Shown one piece after another: positions 19,544-27,464 of a stretch of 64,000 bases of DNA (position 1 is its first letter; each line of letters starts with the position of its first letter). This stretch comes from CAXSEF01 sp964236695. Its GTDB lineage: Bacteria; Pseudomonadota; Alphaproteobacteria; Acetobacterales; Acetobacteraceae. The position numbers and the translations under genes were made by a program. The stretch lies in NCBI GenBank assembly GCA_964236695.1, contig CAXSFU010000001.1, forward strand, positions 1 to 64,000, written 5' to 3'. The notes beneath the pieces were generated by a model. It was not told where the DNA came from. It searched no databases and saw only the letters and a list, made by a program, of their open reading frames with translations.

Positions 19544-19578
19544 ACCTGCGGCACGGACCTGCGGACCATGCCGCAGGT
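19544..19578. terminator. Inverted repeat downstream of the EF-hand gene
   Basis: A perfect ten-base inverted repeat (ACCTGCGGCA and TGCCGCAGGT, 15-base spacer) follows a T-run and a smaller GC hairpin (AGGGGCCGGAGGCCCCG) about 50 bases earlier. It is a likely transcript-end structure between the convergent EF-hand and repeat-protein genes. Confidence 0.45.
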
Positions 19579-19588
19579 CCCAACTGAA

Positions 19589-19648
19589 GGCCGGTCCAGG
19601 GGCGCTGCCCCTGGCGGGTCCAGGGCAGAGCCCTGGCCTTGCCTTCCT
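19589..19648. repeat. GC-rich palindromic repeat, two-stem copy
   Basis: It has CCAGGGGCGCTGCCCCTGG followed by CCAGGGCAGAGCCCTGG and CCTTGCCTTCC, essentially the same short form as after eno. It lies at the 3' end of the minus-strand glycine-rich repeat protein gene. Confidence 0.85.
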
Positions 19649-19669
19649 GCGACGAACCCGCCGCCGCGA

Positions 19670-21031
19670 TCAGGAGAAGTTGCCGGCGTTCAGGTTCGTG
19701 TAGTTCTGGAACACGATCTTGGTCTGGTCGGACAGGGTCACGGTGGTCGACCCGCCGGACACGGTCGCGGACTTGAGCACGTCCGCCGCGGCGTCGGCCT
19801 TGTAGCCGGAGAACGCCAGCTTGTCGGTTGCCTTGAAGTCGCTGATGACGTCGGTGGCGCCGCCGGTGGCGGAGGCCACGAAGTCGAACACGTTGGCGCC
19901 CGCCGCGCCGCCGGTGAGCGAGGCGGCGCCGGCGCCGAGCACGAACACGTCGGTCCCGGTGCCGCCCAGGATGGTGCTGGCGGCGTTGCCGCCGAAGAAG
20001 ACGTTGCTGCCGGTGGCCATGCTGGCGTCGACCCTGGCGCCGCTGCCGACGCCGACGAGGTTCGCGCCGCTGCCGGTCAGGGTGATCGTGCCGCCGTCGG
20101 CGCCGAACAGGGTCGTCGCGGTCGAGCCGCCGATCACGCTGGACGAGCCGGCGCCGCCGATGAAGGTCAGCGAGCCGCTGCCGGTGGGGCCGAACACCGT
20201 GTCGTTGCCGGTGCCGGCGAACACGGTGGCGGCCGCCTGGTTGACGCTGATGGTGTTCGAGCCGTCCGAGCCGACCACCGCGGCCGAGCCGGCCAGGCTG
20301 TAGCTGCCCTGGGTGCCGCCGAAGATGGTGCCGCCGCCGGTGCCGAGGGCGACCTGCTCGTAGGCGCCAGTGGCTGCGACCATCAGCGCGCCGGTGCTGC
20401 CGGCGACCGTGGCGTGGCTGCCTTCGAGGAACACCAGGCCGGTACCCGTGCCGGCGTTGATCTGGTCGCTGCTTTCGGACAGCACGACGCTGGTGCCGCT
20501 GCCCAGGTTGACGACGTTGGCGCCGGCGCCGGCGTCGACCGTGTCGTTGCCGATGCCGGTGTTGACGGTGTCGTTGCCGTCGCCGGTGGCCACGAAGTAG
20601 CTGCCCACGCCGCCGTTCGCGCCCGCCGCGGTCGCGCCGTTGAAGGTGTTGGCGCCACCGCCGGCCACGAACAGGCCGTTGGCCGCGCCGGCGTCGAGCG
20701 TCACGCCCTGGGTGGAGGACAGCACGCCGTTGAAGCCGCTGTTCGCGCCGGTGACCGTGGTGGCGGTGGCGGCGACGTCGGTGAGGAAGACGTAGCCGTC
20801 GGGCATCTGGACGCTGGGCTGGGCGCTCAGCACCACGGTCTCGCCGAGGGTGCCGGCCGGGAGCGCCGGGACGATGACGCCGGGGGTGGCGTTGTAGGCG
20901 GTCAGCATGCTGCTGGCGGCCGCGTCGTTGATGATCGCCGCGAACTGCTGGGCGACCGTGAAGTTGGTCACGCCGTTCAGCTGCACGGTGAGGATGTGGT
21001 TGTTGGCGCCGGTGACGGTGACGGAGGCCAT
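19670..21031 (-). CDS. Glycine-rich beta-strand repeat protein, RTX/adhesin-like, probably type I secreted
   Basis: The 453-residue protein has no Sec signal. It starts with a conserved head (MASVTVTGANNHILTVQLNG) and then runs of short Gly/Asn/Asp repeats (GDGNDTVNTGIGNDTVDAGAGA, GAGNDTVFGPTGSG-like) that recall haemolysin-type calcium-binding repeats. It ends with VISDFKATDKLAFSGY and a VTLSDQTKIVFQNYTNL tail. The DVISDF...TDKL motif is typical of C-terminal domains exported by type I systems. No transporter genes lie nearby. It is probably a surface or biofilm protein. A decayed relative lies at 26664-27437. The AT-rich upstream region contains repeated GTTAAT sites. Confidence 0.75.
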   Translation of the reverse strand: MASVTVTGANNHILTVQLNGVTNFTVAQQFAAIINDAAASSMLTAYNATPGVIVPALPAGTLGETVVLSAQPSVQMPDGYVFLTDVAATATTVTGANSGFNGVLSSTQGVTLDAGAANGLFVAGGGANTFNGATAAGANGGVGSYFVATGDGNDTVNTGIGNDTVDAGAGANVVNLGSGTSVVLSESSDQINAGTGTGLVFLEGSHATVAGSTGALMVAATGAYEQVALGTGGGTIFGGTQGSYSLAGSAAVVGSDGSNTISVNQAAATVFAGTGNDTVFGPTGSGSLTFIGGAGSSSVIGGSTATTLFGADGGTITLTGSGANLVGVGSGARVDASMATGSNVFFGGNAASTILGGTGTDVFVLGAGAASLTGGAAGANVFDFVASATGGATDVISDFKATDKLAFSGYKADAAADVLKSATVSGGSTTVTLSDQTKIVFQNYTNLNAGNFS

Positions 21032-21524
21032 GGTCCTGATCCTTGATGCGCCGCCGGCCGGTGCCGGCCGCGGGCTGCTTCGTTAATGAGACTGTTAATG
21101 GAAAATATTAACGTCTGCAACCCCTGATTGTCTCCTGCGACAGATTTTTAGCAAATATTGGGTATTGTCTCAAAATACGATGGTCCAGACCGCTCTCTGA
21201 CGCCCGGATTGGCGGCGTTCTGGTTAATCGGCGCCGGCGCGCCAGGAGGGCCGGTCCTGGTCGGCGACGGCCGCGGGCGGGATGGGTCGTGCGCGTGAGC
21301 AGGGCGGGGCGCGACGGTTCGGGCCTCGCCTTGAGCGGCCGCGAACGCCTGCCTCCAGCACCCGTCAGCCGGTGCGCCTGCCGGGGTGTGAGGCTTCCGG
21401 CGGATGCAGGCGTGGCCGATCGAGGCGGCCGGTGTCGTGCCCGGGACTTCGGGACGTATCCAGGGCGCTGCGCTGCGTGCGGACGGTTGCGTGGGGACGC
21501 CCGCGCAGTCGGCAGCGCCCGCCG
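21032..21524. promoter_or_regulatory. Long intergenic region with AT-rich putative promoter of the repeat-protein gene
   Basis: A 493-base gap. Bases 21080-21185 are much more AT-rich than anything around them. They hold GTTAAT at 21082-21087 and 21094-21099 (12-base spacing) and the inverted ATTAAC at 21107-21112, which together look like a multi-site operator for the minus-strand gene that starts at 21031. The rest (about 21190-21524) is ordinary GC-rich sequence in which nothing was recognised. Confidence 0.45.
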
Positions 21525-22007
21525 CTACCCCGCCGCCAGCAGGGCGAAGGCGTGGCGCACCGTGGCCAGCCGCACCGCCGCCCGGTCACCGTGGAACACC
21601 CGCGACTCCGCGAGGCTCGCGCCGCCGCGGCGCGCCAGCCCGAACCACACCAGGCCCACCGGCTTGGCCGCCGTGCCGCCGCCCGGCCCCGCGACGCCGG
21701 TGACCGCGACCGCCAGCGCCGCCGGGGAGCGCGCGACCGCTCCCTCCGCCATCGCCCGCACAACCGCCTCGCTGACCGCGCCGTGCGCCTCGATCAGCGC
21801 CGCCGGCACGCCGAGCAGCTCCGTTTTCGCCGCGTTGGAGTAGGTGACGAACCCGCGATCCACCACGTCCGAGGAGCCGGCCACCGCGGTCAGCGCCGCT
21901 GCGATCAGCCCGCCGGTGCAGCTTTCGGCCGTCGCCACGAGCTGCCCGCGGGCGCGCAGCACCGACAGCAGCGCCTCCGCCTCGTCCAGCGTCGCTGCGT
22001 CGATCAT
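21525..22007 (-). CDS. pncC: Nicotinamide-nucleotide amidohydrolase (CinA C-terminal domain type)
   Basis: The 160-residue protein is a stand-alone CinA C-terminal domain: VATAESCTGGLIAAALTAVAGSSDVVDRGFVTYSNAAKTELLGV, then AVTGVAGPGGGTAAKPVGLVWFGLA. This family deamidates nicotinamide mononucleotide in pyridine-nucleotide salvage. The N-terminal molybdopterin-like domain of full CinA is absent, as is usual in alphaproteobacteria. Its ATG overlaps the stop of the DUF2252 gene (ATGA), so it is the last gene of a coupled run with pgpA and DUF2252. Confidence 0.9.
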   Translation of the reverse strand: MIDAATLDEAEALLSVLRARGQLVATAESCTGGLIAAALTAVAGSSDVVDRGFVTYSNAAKTELLGVPAALIEAHGAVSEAVVRAMAEGAVARSPAALAVAVTGVAGPGGGTAAKPVGLVWFGLARRGGASLAESRVFHGDRAAVRLATVRHAFALLAAG

Positions 22008-23515
22008 CGTGCGCGCGCCGTCGCGGCAGGCTCGTGCGACACGCGACCGGCGGCGATCGCGTCGGTGAACGCCCGCCAGTCCCGCGTCGCTTGGTCCGCG
22101 TACGCCTGCGCGAAGCCGGCCACCGCGCGGGAGAAGCCCGCGCCGCCGCAGTAGCCGGACAGGGTCGCCGCGTCGCCGGAGCGGGCGTGGGCGCGCGCCA
22201 GGGTGCGCCCGCACAGCACGGCGTACGATCCCAGCGAGCGCGCCTCGATTTGCGCGCCCACCGCAGCCAGGCGGGCGTCCTTGAGCCGCCGGACGTAGAC
22301 GTGCTCCGGCCCTGCCGCCCCGTTGCCTGACGTCCCGTAGCCTGACGTCCCGCTGCCCGATGCTCCATTGGCACGCCGGGCGGCGTTCCCGGCGGCCGCC
22401 GGCATCCTGGCCCAGCCCAGGAACATGTCGCCCGCCGCCTGCATCATCCGCGGCCCCGTGACCACCCGCTCGCCCTGTGCCGCGTAGGCCGACGTCCCGG
22501 CGAACGACGCCAGCGCGCTGTCGACGGCCTGCTTGATCTGCAGCAGCAGCGGGTCGCCGTCGCTGGACAGGAACAGCCCGACCGCGCAGAACGTGCCCAC
22601 GCTGCCCACGCCGACCACCTTGAACGCCCAGTCCGCCAGCCGGAAGCGCCCCAGCAGCACCCGGCGGTCCTCCTGCAGCGTGGCGCGATACGCCGCGAAG
22701 GCCGCGCGCACCGCCGCGTCGTGGCGCGGCAGGCGGAACATGGTGGCCACATCGTCGCGCAGCCGCCATCCCGCGCCGTCGCGCGCCAGCAGGCCGAACT
22801 GCGTGGCCCCGGCCTCGGCCGCGCGCCGCAGCCCCGCCTGCGCGTCCTGGCGCGCGCCGCGCCCGCGGATCGCGGCGACCGCCGCCGCCAGGTCGATCCT
22901 GCTCGCCCGGCACGCCAGCGGGTCCAGCGCCGCCAGGACGGCCAGCTCGCCCGAGTAGGCCCGCACCGCAGAGCGCGCGAGCGCCACGGACTCCGCCCCG
23001 CCGAGCTTCGCCTCGCGCCCGGCCAGGACCAGGCTGGCGGCCAGCCGCTTGACGTCCCACTCGAACGGCGCCGGCAGCGTCTCGTCGAAATCGTTGATGT
23101 CGAACACCGGCTCGCCTTCCGGCGAGCTGAAGGTGCCGAAGTTCATCAGGTGGCAGTCGCCGCACGCCTGCACCCTCGGCCCGGCCGAGGGGGTCGCCGC
23201 GAGGTCGGACGCCATCACCGACGCCGCGCCGCGCAGGAACGCCAGCGGGGAGGCCGCCATCAGGGCGTGGCGCCGCGGCAGCAGCTCCTCGATCCGCCCG
23301 GCCTCCTGCGCCAGCACCAGCGCCACCGGGTCGGGCCGCGTCGAGGGGAGCGCCCAGCGGCCGTGTTCGGCCCGCGGCATGGAGCGCCGCAGCGCCCGGC
23401 CGGCCTCCGCGCGGTCGCTGCGGGTCTGCAGGGTCAAGGACGCGGGGCTGTGGTGACGGGGAACACGGACACGGCGCGCTCCGGCGTGTCGACCGTCATG
23501 CGCGACACGGGCCAT
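22004..23515 (-). CDS. DUF2252 family protein
   Basis: A 503-residue protein of the DUF2252 family, which has a distant protein-kinase or aminoglycoside-phosphotransferase-like fold. Recognisable blocks are RSMPRAEHGRWALP, SPLAFLRGAASVMASDLA, VQACGDCHLMNFGTF, FDINDFDETLPAPFEWDVKRLAAS, and the late GRTLARAHARSGD. The HLMNFG and DINDFDE blocks are where catalytic-loop and metal-binding residues would lie, but no substrate is known. It begins four bases after the pgpA stop and ends overlapping the CinA-domain gene. A Gly/Ser/Thr-rich insert near residue 400 (SGSGTSGYGTSGNGA) is unusual. Confidence 0.85.
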   Translation of the reverse strand: MARVAHDGRHAGARRVRVPRHHSPASLTLQTRSDRAEAGRALRRSMPRAEHGRWALPSTRPDPVALVLAQEAGRIEELLPRRHALMAASPLAFLRGAASVMASDLAATPSAGPRVQACGDCHLMNFGTFSSPEGEPVFDINDFDETLPAPFEWDVKRLAASLVLAGREAKLGGAESVALARSAVRAYSGELAVLAALDPLACRASRIDLAAAVAAIRGRGARQDAQAGLRRAAEAGATQFGLLARDGAGWRLRDDVATMFRLPRHDAAVRAAFAAYRATLQEDRRVLLGRFRLADWAFKVVGVGSVGTFCAVGLFLSSDGDPLLLQIKQAVDSALASFAGTSAYAAQGERVVTGPRMMQAAGDMFLGWARMPAAAGNAARRANGASGSGTSGYGTSGNGAAGPEHVYVRRLKDARLAAVGAQIEARSLGSYAVLCGRTLARAHARSGDAATLSGYCGGAGFSRAVAGFAQAYADQATRDWRAFTDAIAAGRVSHEPAATARAR

Positions 23516-23518
23516 CGG

Positions 23519-24010
23519 TCAAGGCCGGACCCATCCCGCGCCCGCCATCCACACCGCGATCGCCCGTGCGGCCAGCACCACCACCGCCGCCATCGCCCCT
23601 GCCGCCAGGTCGTCCGCCACCACCCACGCTGGTCCCTCGTGCCGATCCGCCCATCCTACCGGCCCCGGCTTCAGCACGTCGAGCAGCCGGAACGCCGCGA
23701 ACGCCGCCGCCATCCAGGCCACCAGCGCCCACCCCGAGAGCCCGGCGCCTGCCAGCCCCAGCATCGCCACCCATTGACCCGCCACCTCGTCGATCACCAC
23801 CCACCCCGGGTCATGGCCGCCCCCCGCCTGTGGGATCGCCCACACCCCCGCCACCGAGGCCGCCACGACGCCGCCAGCAAGCCAGCCCGGATGCCCGACC
23901 AGGCCCGCGCCCGCCAGCACGGCCGCGAGGGAGCCCCAGCTTCCGGGCGCCGGGCGCAGCAGGCCCACGCCGCACACGCTCGCCACCAGCCAGGCTGCCC
24001 GCTGCCTCAC
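23519..24010 (-). CDS. pgpA: Phosphatidylglycerophosphatase A
   Basis: PgpA removes the phosphate from phosphatidylglycerophosphate at the inner membrane. The 163-residue product has the family motifs APGSWGSLAA near the start, DPGWVVIDEVAGQWVA (metal-ligand Asp/Glu) and FRLLDVLKPGPVGWADR, between hydrophobic helices. GTG at 24010 is the preferred start. The open frame continues to an ATG at 24061, but those 17 extra residues are translated from a GC-rich repeat. No strong ribosome-binding site precedes either start. It lies upstream of the DUF2252 and CinA-domain genes. Confidence 0.88.
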   Translation of the reverse strand: MRQRAAWLVASVCGVGLLRPAPGSWGSLAAVLAGAGLVGHPGWLAGGVVAASVAGVWAIPQAGGGHDPGWVVIDEVAGQWVAMLGLAGAGLSGWALVAWMAAAFAAFRLLDVLKPGPVGWADRHEGPAWVVADDLAAGAMAAVVVLAARAIAVWMAGAGWVRP

Positions 24011-24025
24011 AAACGAGCCGAAGGG

Positions 24026-24216
24026 AAGCAAGCAAGGCTGGGCTCTCCCTCCGGTGCCCATTCCAATGGCCCAAGCGGGCCATCGGAACCTTTGGGCACC
24101 TCCGCCCAGACCCGCAAAGGGCCGTGAGGCTCTTTGATCCCTTGGTTTAAGGATTGGATTCCAAAGGCTCGCCTTTGGCGGGGTCCAGGGGCAGAGCCCC
24201 TGGCCTTGCCTTCCTG
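24026..24216. repeat. GC-rich palindromic repeat, long composite copy
   Basis: Nearly 190 bases. It has AAGCAAGGCTGGGCTC, a module with AACGATC-like stem variant (CCAATGGCCCAAGCGGGCCATCGG), CAAAGGGCCGTGAGGCTCTTTG, CCAAAGGCTCGCCTTTGG and CCAGGGGCAGAGCCCCTGG. It lies between the lytic transglycosylase and pgpA genes and abuts or overlaps the pgpA start. Confidence 0.8.
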
Positions 24217-24221
24217 CCGCC

Positions 24222-26489
24222 TCACCCCAGCCACCGCGCCAGCGGGTGCGGCGCCACGACCCCCAGCCGCGCCCGGTAGTCCACCACGTTCTCGATCACC
24301 CGCTGCACGTAGTTGCGCGTCTCCCCCGCCGGGATCATCTCGATCCAGTCGATCATGTCCCCGCCGCCCACTGCCGGGTCGCCCGACGCCAGCCATTCCC
24401 GCAGCCGCGTCGGCCCGGCGTTGTAGGCGGCCGCCGCGTACGGCAGCACGCCGCCGGTTCGCGCCAGCAGCCCCGCCAGATAGGCGGACCCCAGCCGCAC
24501 GTTCAGCGCGGGGTCGGCCGTCAGCGCCGCCGTGCTTTCCGCCACGCCGAGGCGGTGCGCCACCTCCTGCGCGGTGGCCGGCATCAGCTGCATCAGGCCG
24601 CGCGCCCCGCTCGGGCTCACCGCCTCCGGGTCGAAGCTGCTTTCCTGGCGCGCAAAGCCGAGCGCCACCGCGCGCTCCACCCCCGACAGCCCGGCCGGGT
24701 CCTCGCCCAGGCCGTCCGCCATCTCCGCCGGCCATCCGGAGCGGGGCAGCATCGTGCCCGCCCGACCCGCCACGCGCGCCGTCGCCACCGCCGCTTCCGG
24801 CACCGCGAGGCGCAGCGCCAGCGCCGCTGCCAGCGCCCGCCCGCGCGCGTCCGGCGCCAGCTCGCCGAGCCGCAGCAGGAACGCCCGTGCCCGGCGTGGC
24901 TCGCCCCATGCCTCCAGCAGCTCGACCGCGCGCGCCAGCTCGCCCCCCGAGAACGCCAGCGCCTCCTCCGGCGTCCAGTCCGGGTCGCGCAGCGCCGCCA
25001 GCCGTGCCCGCAGCCCCGCCTCGCCGCGCGCTTCCGCGGCGCTGGCCTGCGCCGCGCCGGCCCCTGGTGCGCCGCCCGCCACGGCGACGTCGCGCACCGT
25101 GGCGCCGGTCGGCACGTCGCCCGCGGCCGACGCGACCTCGACGGTCGGGGCAGCGCCGGCCGCCGTGGCTGCGGCGTCTCTTTCCGTCGCGCCCGCTCCT
25201 GTCGCGCCCGAGTCGCCGTCGACGGCGATCGCGCCGAGCTGCCCGTAGAACGTCACCGGCCACGCCGCCGCGGCCATATACTCGGCGCGCGCGCCGGCCG
25301 CATCGCCGCGCGCCGCCGCGGTCCGGCCGAGCCAGTAGTGCGCCCGCGCCTGCGTGATCGCCGCCCGCGACGTCGCCGCCACGGCCGCGAAATGCCCCGC
25401 CGCCGCCGCAGGGTCGGCCAGCCGGCGAAGCGCGATCCACCCGGCCAGGAACTGCGCATCCGCCACGTCGGACGCGGCCGGCACGCCGGGCTGCACAGTA
25501 GGCTGCGCACCGGGCTGCGCGCCGGGCTGTGTGTGGTCGCGCGCGGCTTCCTGCGCCGCCACCGCGATCTCGTCCTCCATCAGGGACAGCGCGCCGGCCG
25601 CGTCGCCGGCCCGCAGCAGACGCCGTGCCAGCAGTTCGCGTTCCGTGCGGAACCCTGAGCGACGGGCCGGGTCGCTCGCCAGCTCTGCCGCCAGCCCGTT
25701 TGCCCGCCATTCCGCCAGCGCCGCCTCGCCGGATGGGTCCCCGCGCCGCAGGAACCGCGCGAGGTCGAGCACCAGCCCCGGGTCGTGCCGCCCCGGGTCC
25801 GGCAGCACCGACACCAGAGCCGGCGCCGCCGAGTCGTCGCGCCGCAGCGCCAGCCGCGTCTCCGCCGTCCGGCGCGCCGCCGGGTCGAGACGCAGCGCCT
25901 GGCGCCCTGCCGCCGCCGTGTCCACGCCCGCCAGCCGCTCGAACCGCGCCGCCTGGGTTTCCGGCAGCAGCGATCCAGACCACGCCGCCAGGAACGCCGC
26001 TTCCGACGCCGGGTCGTCCAGCCCGGCCGCCCATGCCGCGCGCGCCGACTCCGCTGCCGCGGCCGGCTGTCCTGTCCGGGCCTGCGCCTGCGCGCACCGC
26101 AGCAGCGCCGCCGCCGTCCCCGCCAGCCCCTGGGCGCAGAGCGGCAGCACCGCGGCGTCCGACCCAGACGCGGCGATCCCGTCCGACAGACGCCGCCCGA
26201 TCAGCGCCCGGTTCGGCCAGGCGAGGTTGTCCGCGAGGAATCGCGCCGCCACCGCGGGGTCCACCGCGCCCGTCCGGTCTGCGACCAGCCGGAGGTAGGT
26301 CGCGAGCCGCGGCGCCAGCGGGTCCGCGGAGGCCGCCGCGGCCCCTGCCCAGCGTTCCGGCGCCTGCGCTGCTGCGGCCGGCCCTGCCACGGGGCCGGAC
26401 GCGGTGGGCACGACCTGCGCCCGCGCGCAGCCCAGGACGGCCAACGCCAGCAGGAACGAGGGGGGGGCGGGCTTCACGCCGGCGAGCAT
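24222..26489 (-). CDS. slt: Soluble lytic murein transglycosylase, lipoprotein form
   Basis: Cleaves peptidoglycan glycan strands to 1,6-anhydro products. The 755-residue protein starts with a lipoprotein signal (LALAVLGC). A long Ala-rich alpha-solenoid of about 550 residues follows, like the doughnut domain of Slt70. It ends in a GH23 SLT domain: FARQESSFDPEAVSPSGARG (catalytic Glu), LMQLMPATAQEVA, NVRLGSAYLAGLL, AAYNAGPTRLREWL and ETRNYVQRVIENV. The frame is open upstream to 26741, but those codons belong to the decayed repeat-protein gene, so the ATG at 26489 is chosen. An acidic/Gly/Ala insert lies near residues 420-500. A repeat separates it from pgpA. Confidence 0.9.
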   Translation of the reverse strand: MLAGVKPAPPSFLLALAVLGCARAQVVPTASGPVAGPAAAAQAPERWAGAAAASADPLAPRLATYLRLVADRTGAVDPAVAARFLADNLAWPNRALIGRRLSDGIAASGSDAAVLPLCAQGLAGTAAALLRCAQAQARTGQPAAAAESARAAWAAGLDDPASEAAFLAAWSGSLLPETQAARFERLAGVDTAAAGRQALRLDPAARRTAETRLALRRDDSAAPALVSVLPDPGRHDPGLVLDLARFLRRGDPSGEAALAEWRANGLAAELASDPARRSGFRTERELLARRLLRAGDAAGALSLMEDEIAVAAQEAARDHTQPGAQPGAQPTVQPGVPAASDVADAQFLAGWIALRRLADPAAAAGHFAAVAATSRAAITQARAHYWLGRTAAARGDAAGARAEYMAAAAWPVTFYGQLGAIAVDGDSGATGAGATERDAAATAAGAAPTVEVASAAGDVPTGATVRDVAVAGGAPGAGAAQASAAEARGEAGLRARLAALRDPDWTPEEALAFSGGELARAVELLEAWGEPRRARAFLLRLGELAPDARGRALAAALALRLAVPEAAVATARVAGRAGTMLPRSGWPAEMADGLGEDPAGLSGVERAVALGFARQESSFDPEAVSPSGARGLMQLMPATAQEVAHRLGVAESTAALTADPALNVRLGSAYLAGLLARTGGVLPYAAAAYNAGPTRLREWLASGDPAVGGGDMIDWIEMIPAGETRNYVQRVIENVVDYRARLGVVAPHPLARWLG

Positions 26490-26663
26490 ACAGGGGCGGC
26501 GGGAAGGAAGCACGGTCGAGGCTGGCCTCTGAAATCCGGTACTCAGGAAGGAGCTTCGCTGCTGTTCTCCCGAATCGCAGGTGACGGCAGGTCCGGCCTT
26601 GCCCGCCCGTCGCCTGCGGGAGGGCAGGGGCCGTTGTCCGAATGATGCTCCCCAGAGGCAGGC

Positions 26664-27437
26664 GACGCCCTGCAACGTGATGCGCGTGTTGTCCTCTGGC
26701 GTGAGGACGACGCTGTCCCCGACGACCTGGCTACCCGTCACCTTCGCCTGCTCTGGCCCCGGCTAAGCCGCTCAGGGACAGACGGTCCGTCCCCGTCCTG
26801 GAACCGTCGACCACGTCCGTGCCGCTGCCCTGGCCATCAGGAACACGAGCGTGTCGGGGACCAGCCCCGCCTGGATCGTGGCCGAGCCGGTGCCGCCCTG
26901 CGCGAGGCTGTCGCTCGCCCCCGGTGACGATGACGTCCGCCCCGCTGCCCGCGCCGAGCGGGCTCAGCCCCGTGCTGCCGAACATCCTGGTCGCGCTGCC
27001 GCCGGCCACCACAGTATCGCCCAGCCCGCCGCGACCAGGACGTTTGCCCCCGCGGCGTCGAAGATCTGCGCGCCGGTGCCAAGCCCGAGCGACGCTCCGG
27101 TCCCGCCCGAGCCGGTCAGCGTCCCGTTGCCCGCGCCCGCAACGAGCAGATCGCCGCCGTTGTCGCCCACCAGCAGGTCGCCCGAGCCGCCGCCGATGAA
27201 GGTGCCGCCGATCACCGGGCCGCCGCCGGCGTTGTCGCCGATCACCGTGGACCGCCAGGCGCCGTTAATGAAGCCGAGCTGAACGGCATTGAACGAAACC
27301 GAGTTCGGTCCGGTGACCACGGTGCCGCTGCGGCTGTGTTGGAAATTGCGGAAGCCAACTGGCGTCCGCTGCCCTTTCAACGATCCGTTCGACACGATGA
27401 CATCCGACGCTAAACCCATTCCTGCTCCGCCATCCAT
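26664..27437 (-). pseudogene. Decayed RTX/adhesin-like glycine-rich repeat protein
   Basis: On the minus strand a head (MDGGAGMGLASDVIV) and Gly-rich repeats (FIGGGSGDLLVGDNGGDLLVAGAGNGTLTGSGG) are readable from 27437 to about 27025. The sense then jumps to a second frame (LGDTVVAGGSATRMFGSTG, GSGADVIVTGG). It then changes frame again (GTDVVDGSRTGTDRLSLSGLAG, followed by VTGSQVVGDSVVLTPEDNTR). The order of pieces matches one protein of the type at 19670-21031, with at least three frameshifts. No intact product is possible. Confidence 0.65.
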
Positions 27438-27464
27438 GGCGCATCAGACTCGGCTTGAGCCGAG

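Noticed and set aside
19670..21031. CRISPR or tandem DNA repeat array within the glycine-rich gene
   Set aside because: Repetition is at the protein level and irregular; no constant repeat and spacer units exist.
26490..26741. 84-residue extension of the lytic transglycosylase
   Set aside because: Part of it (TGSQVVGDSVVLTPEDNTR) belongs to the decayed repeat-protein gene, and the lipoprotein signal starts at 26489.
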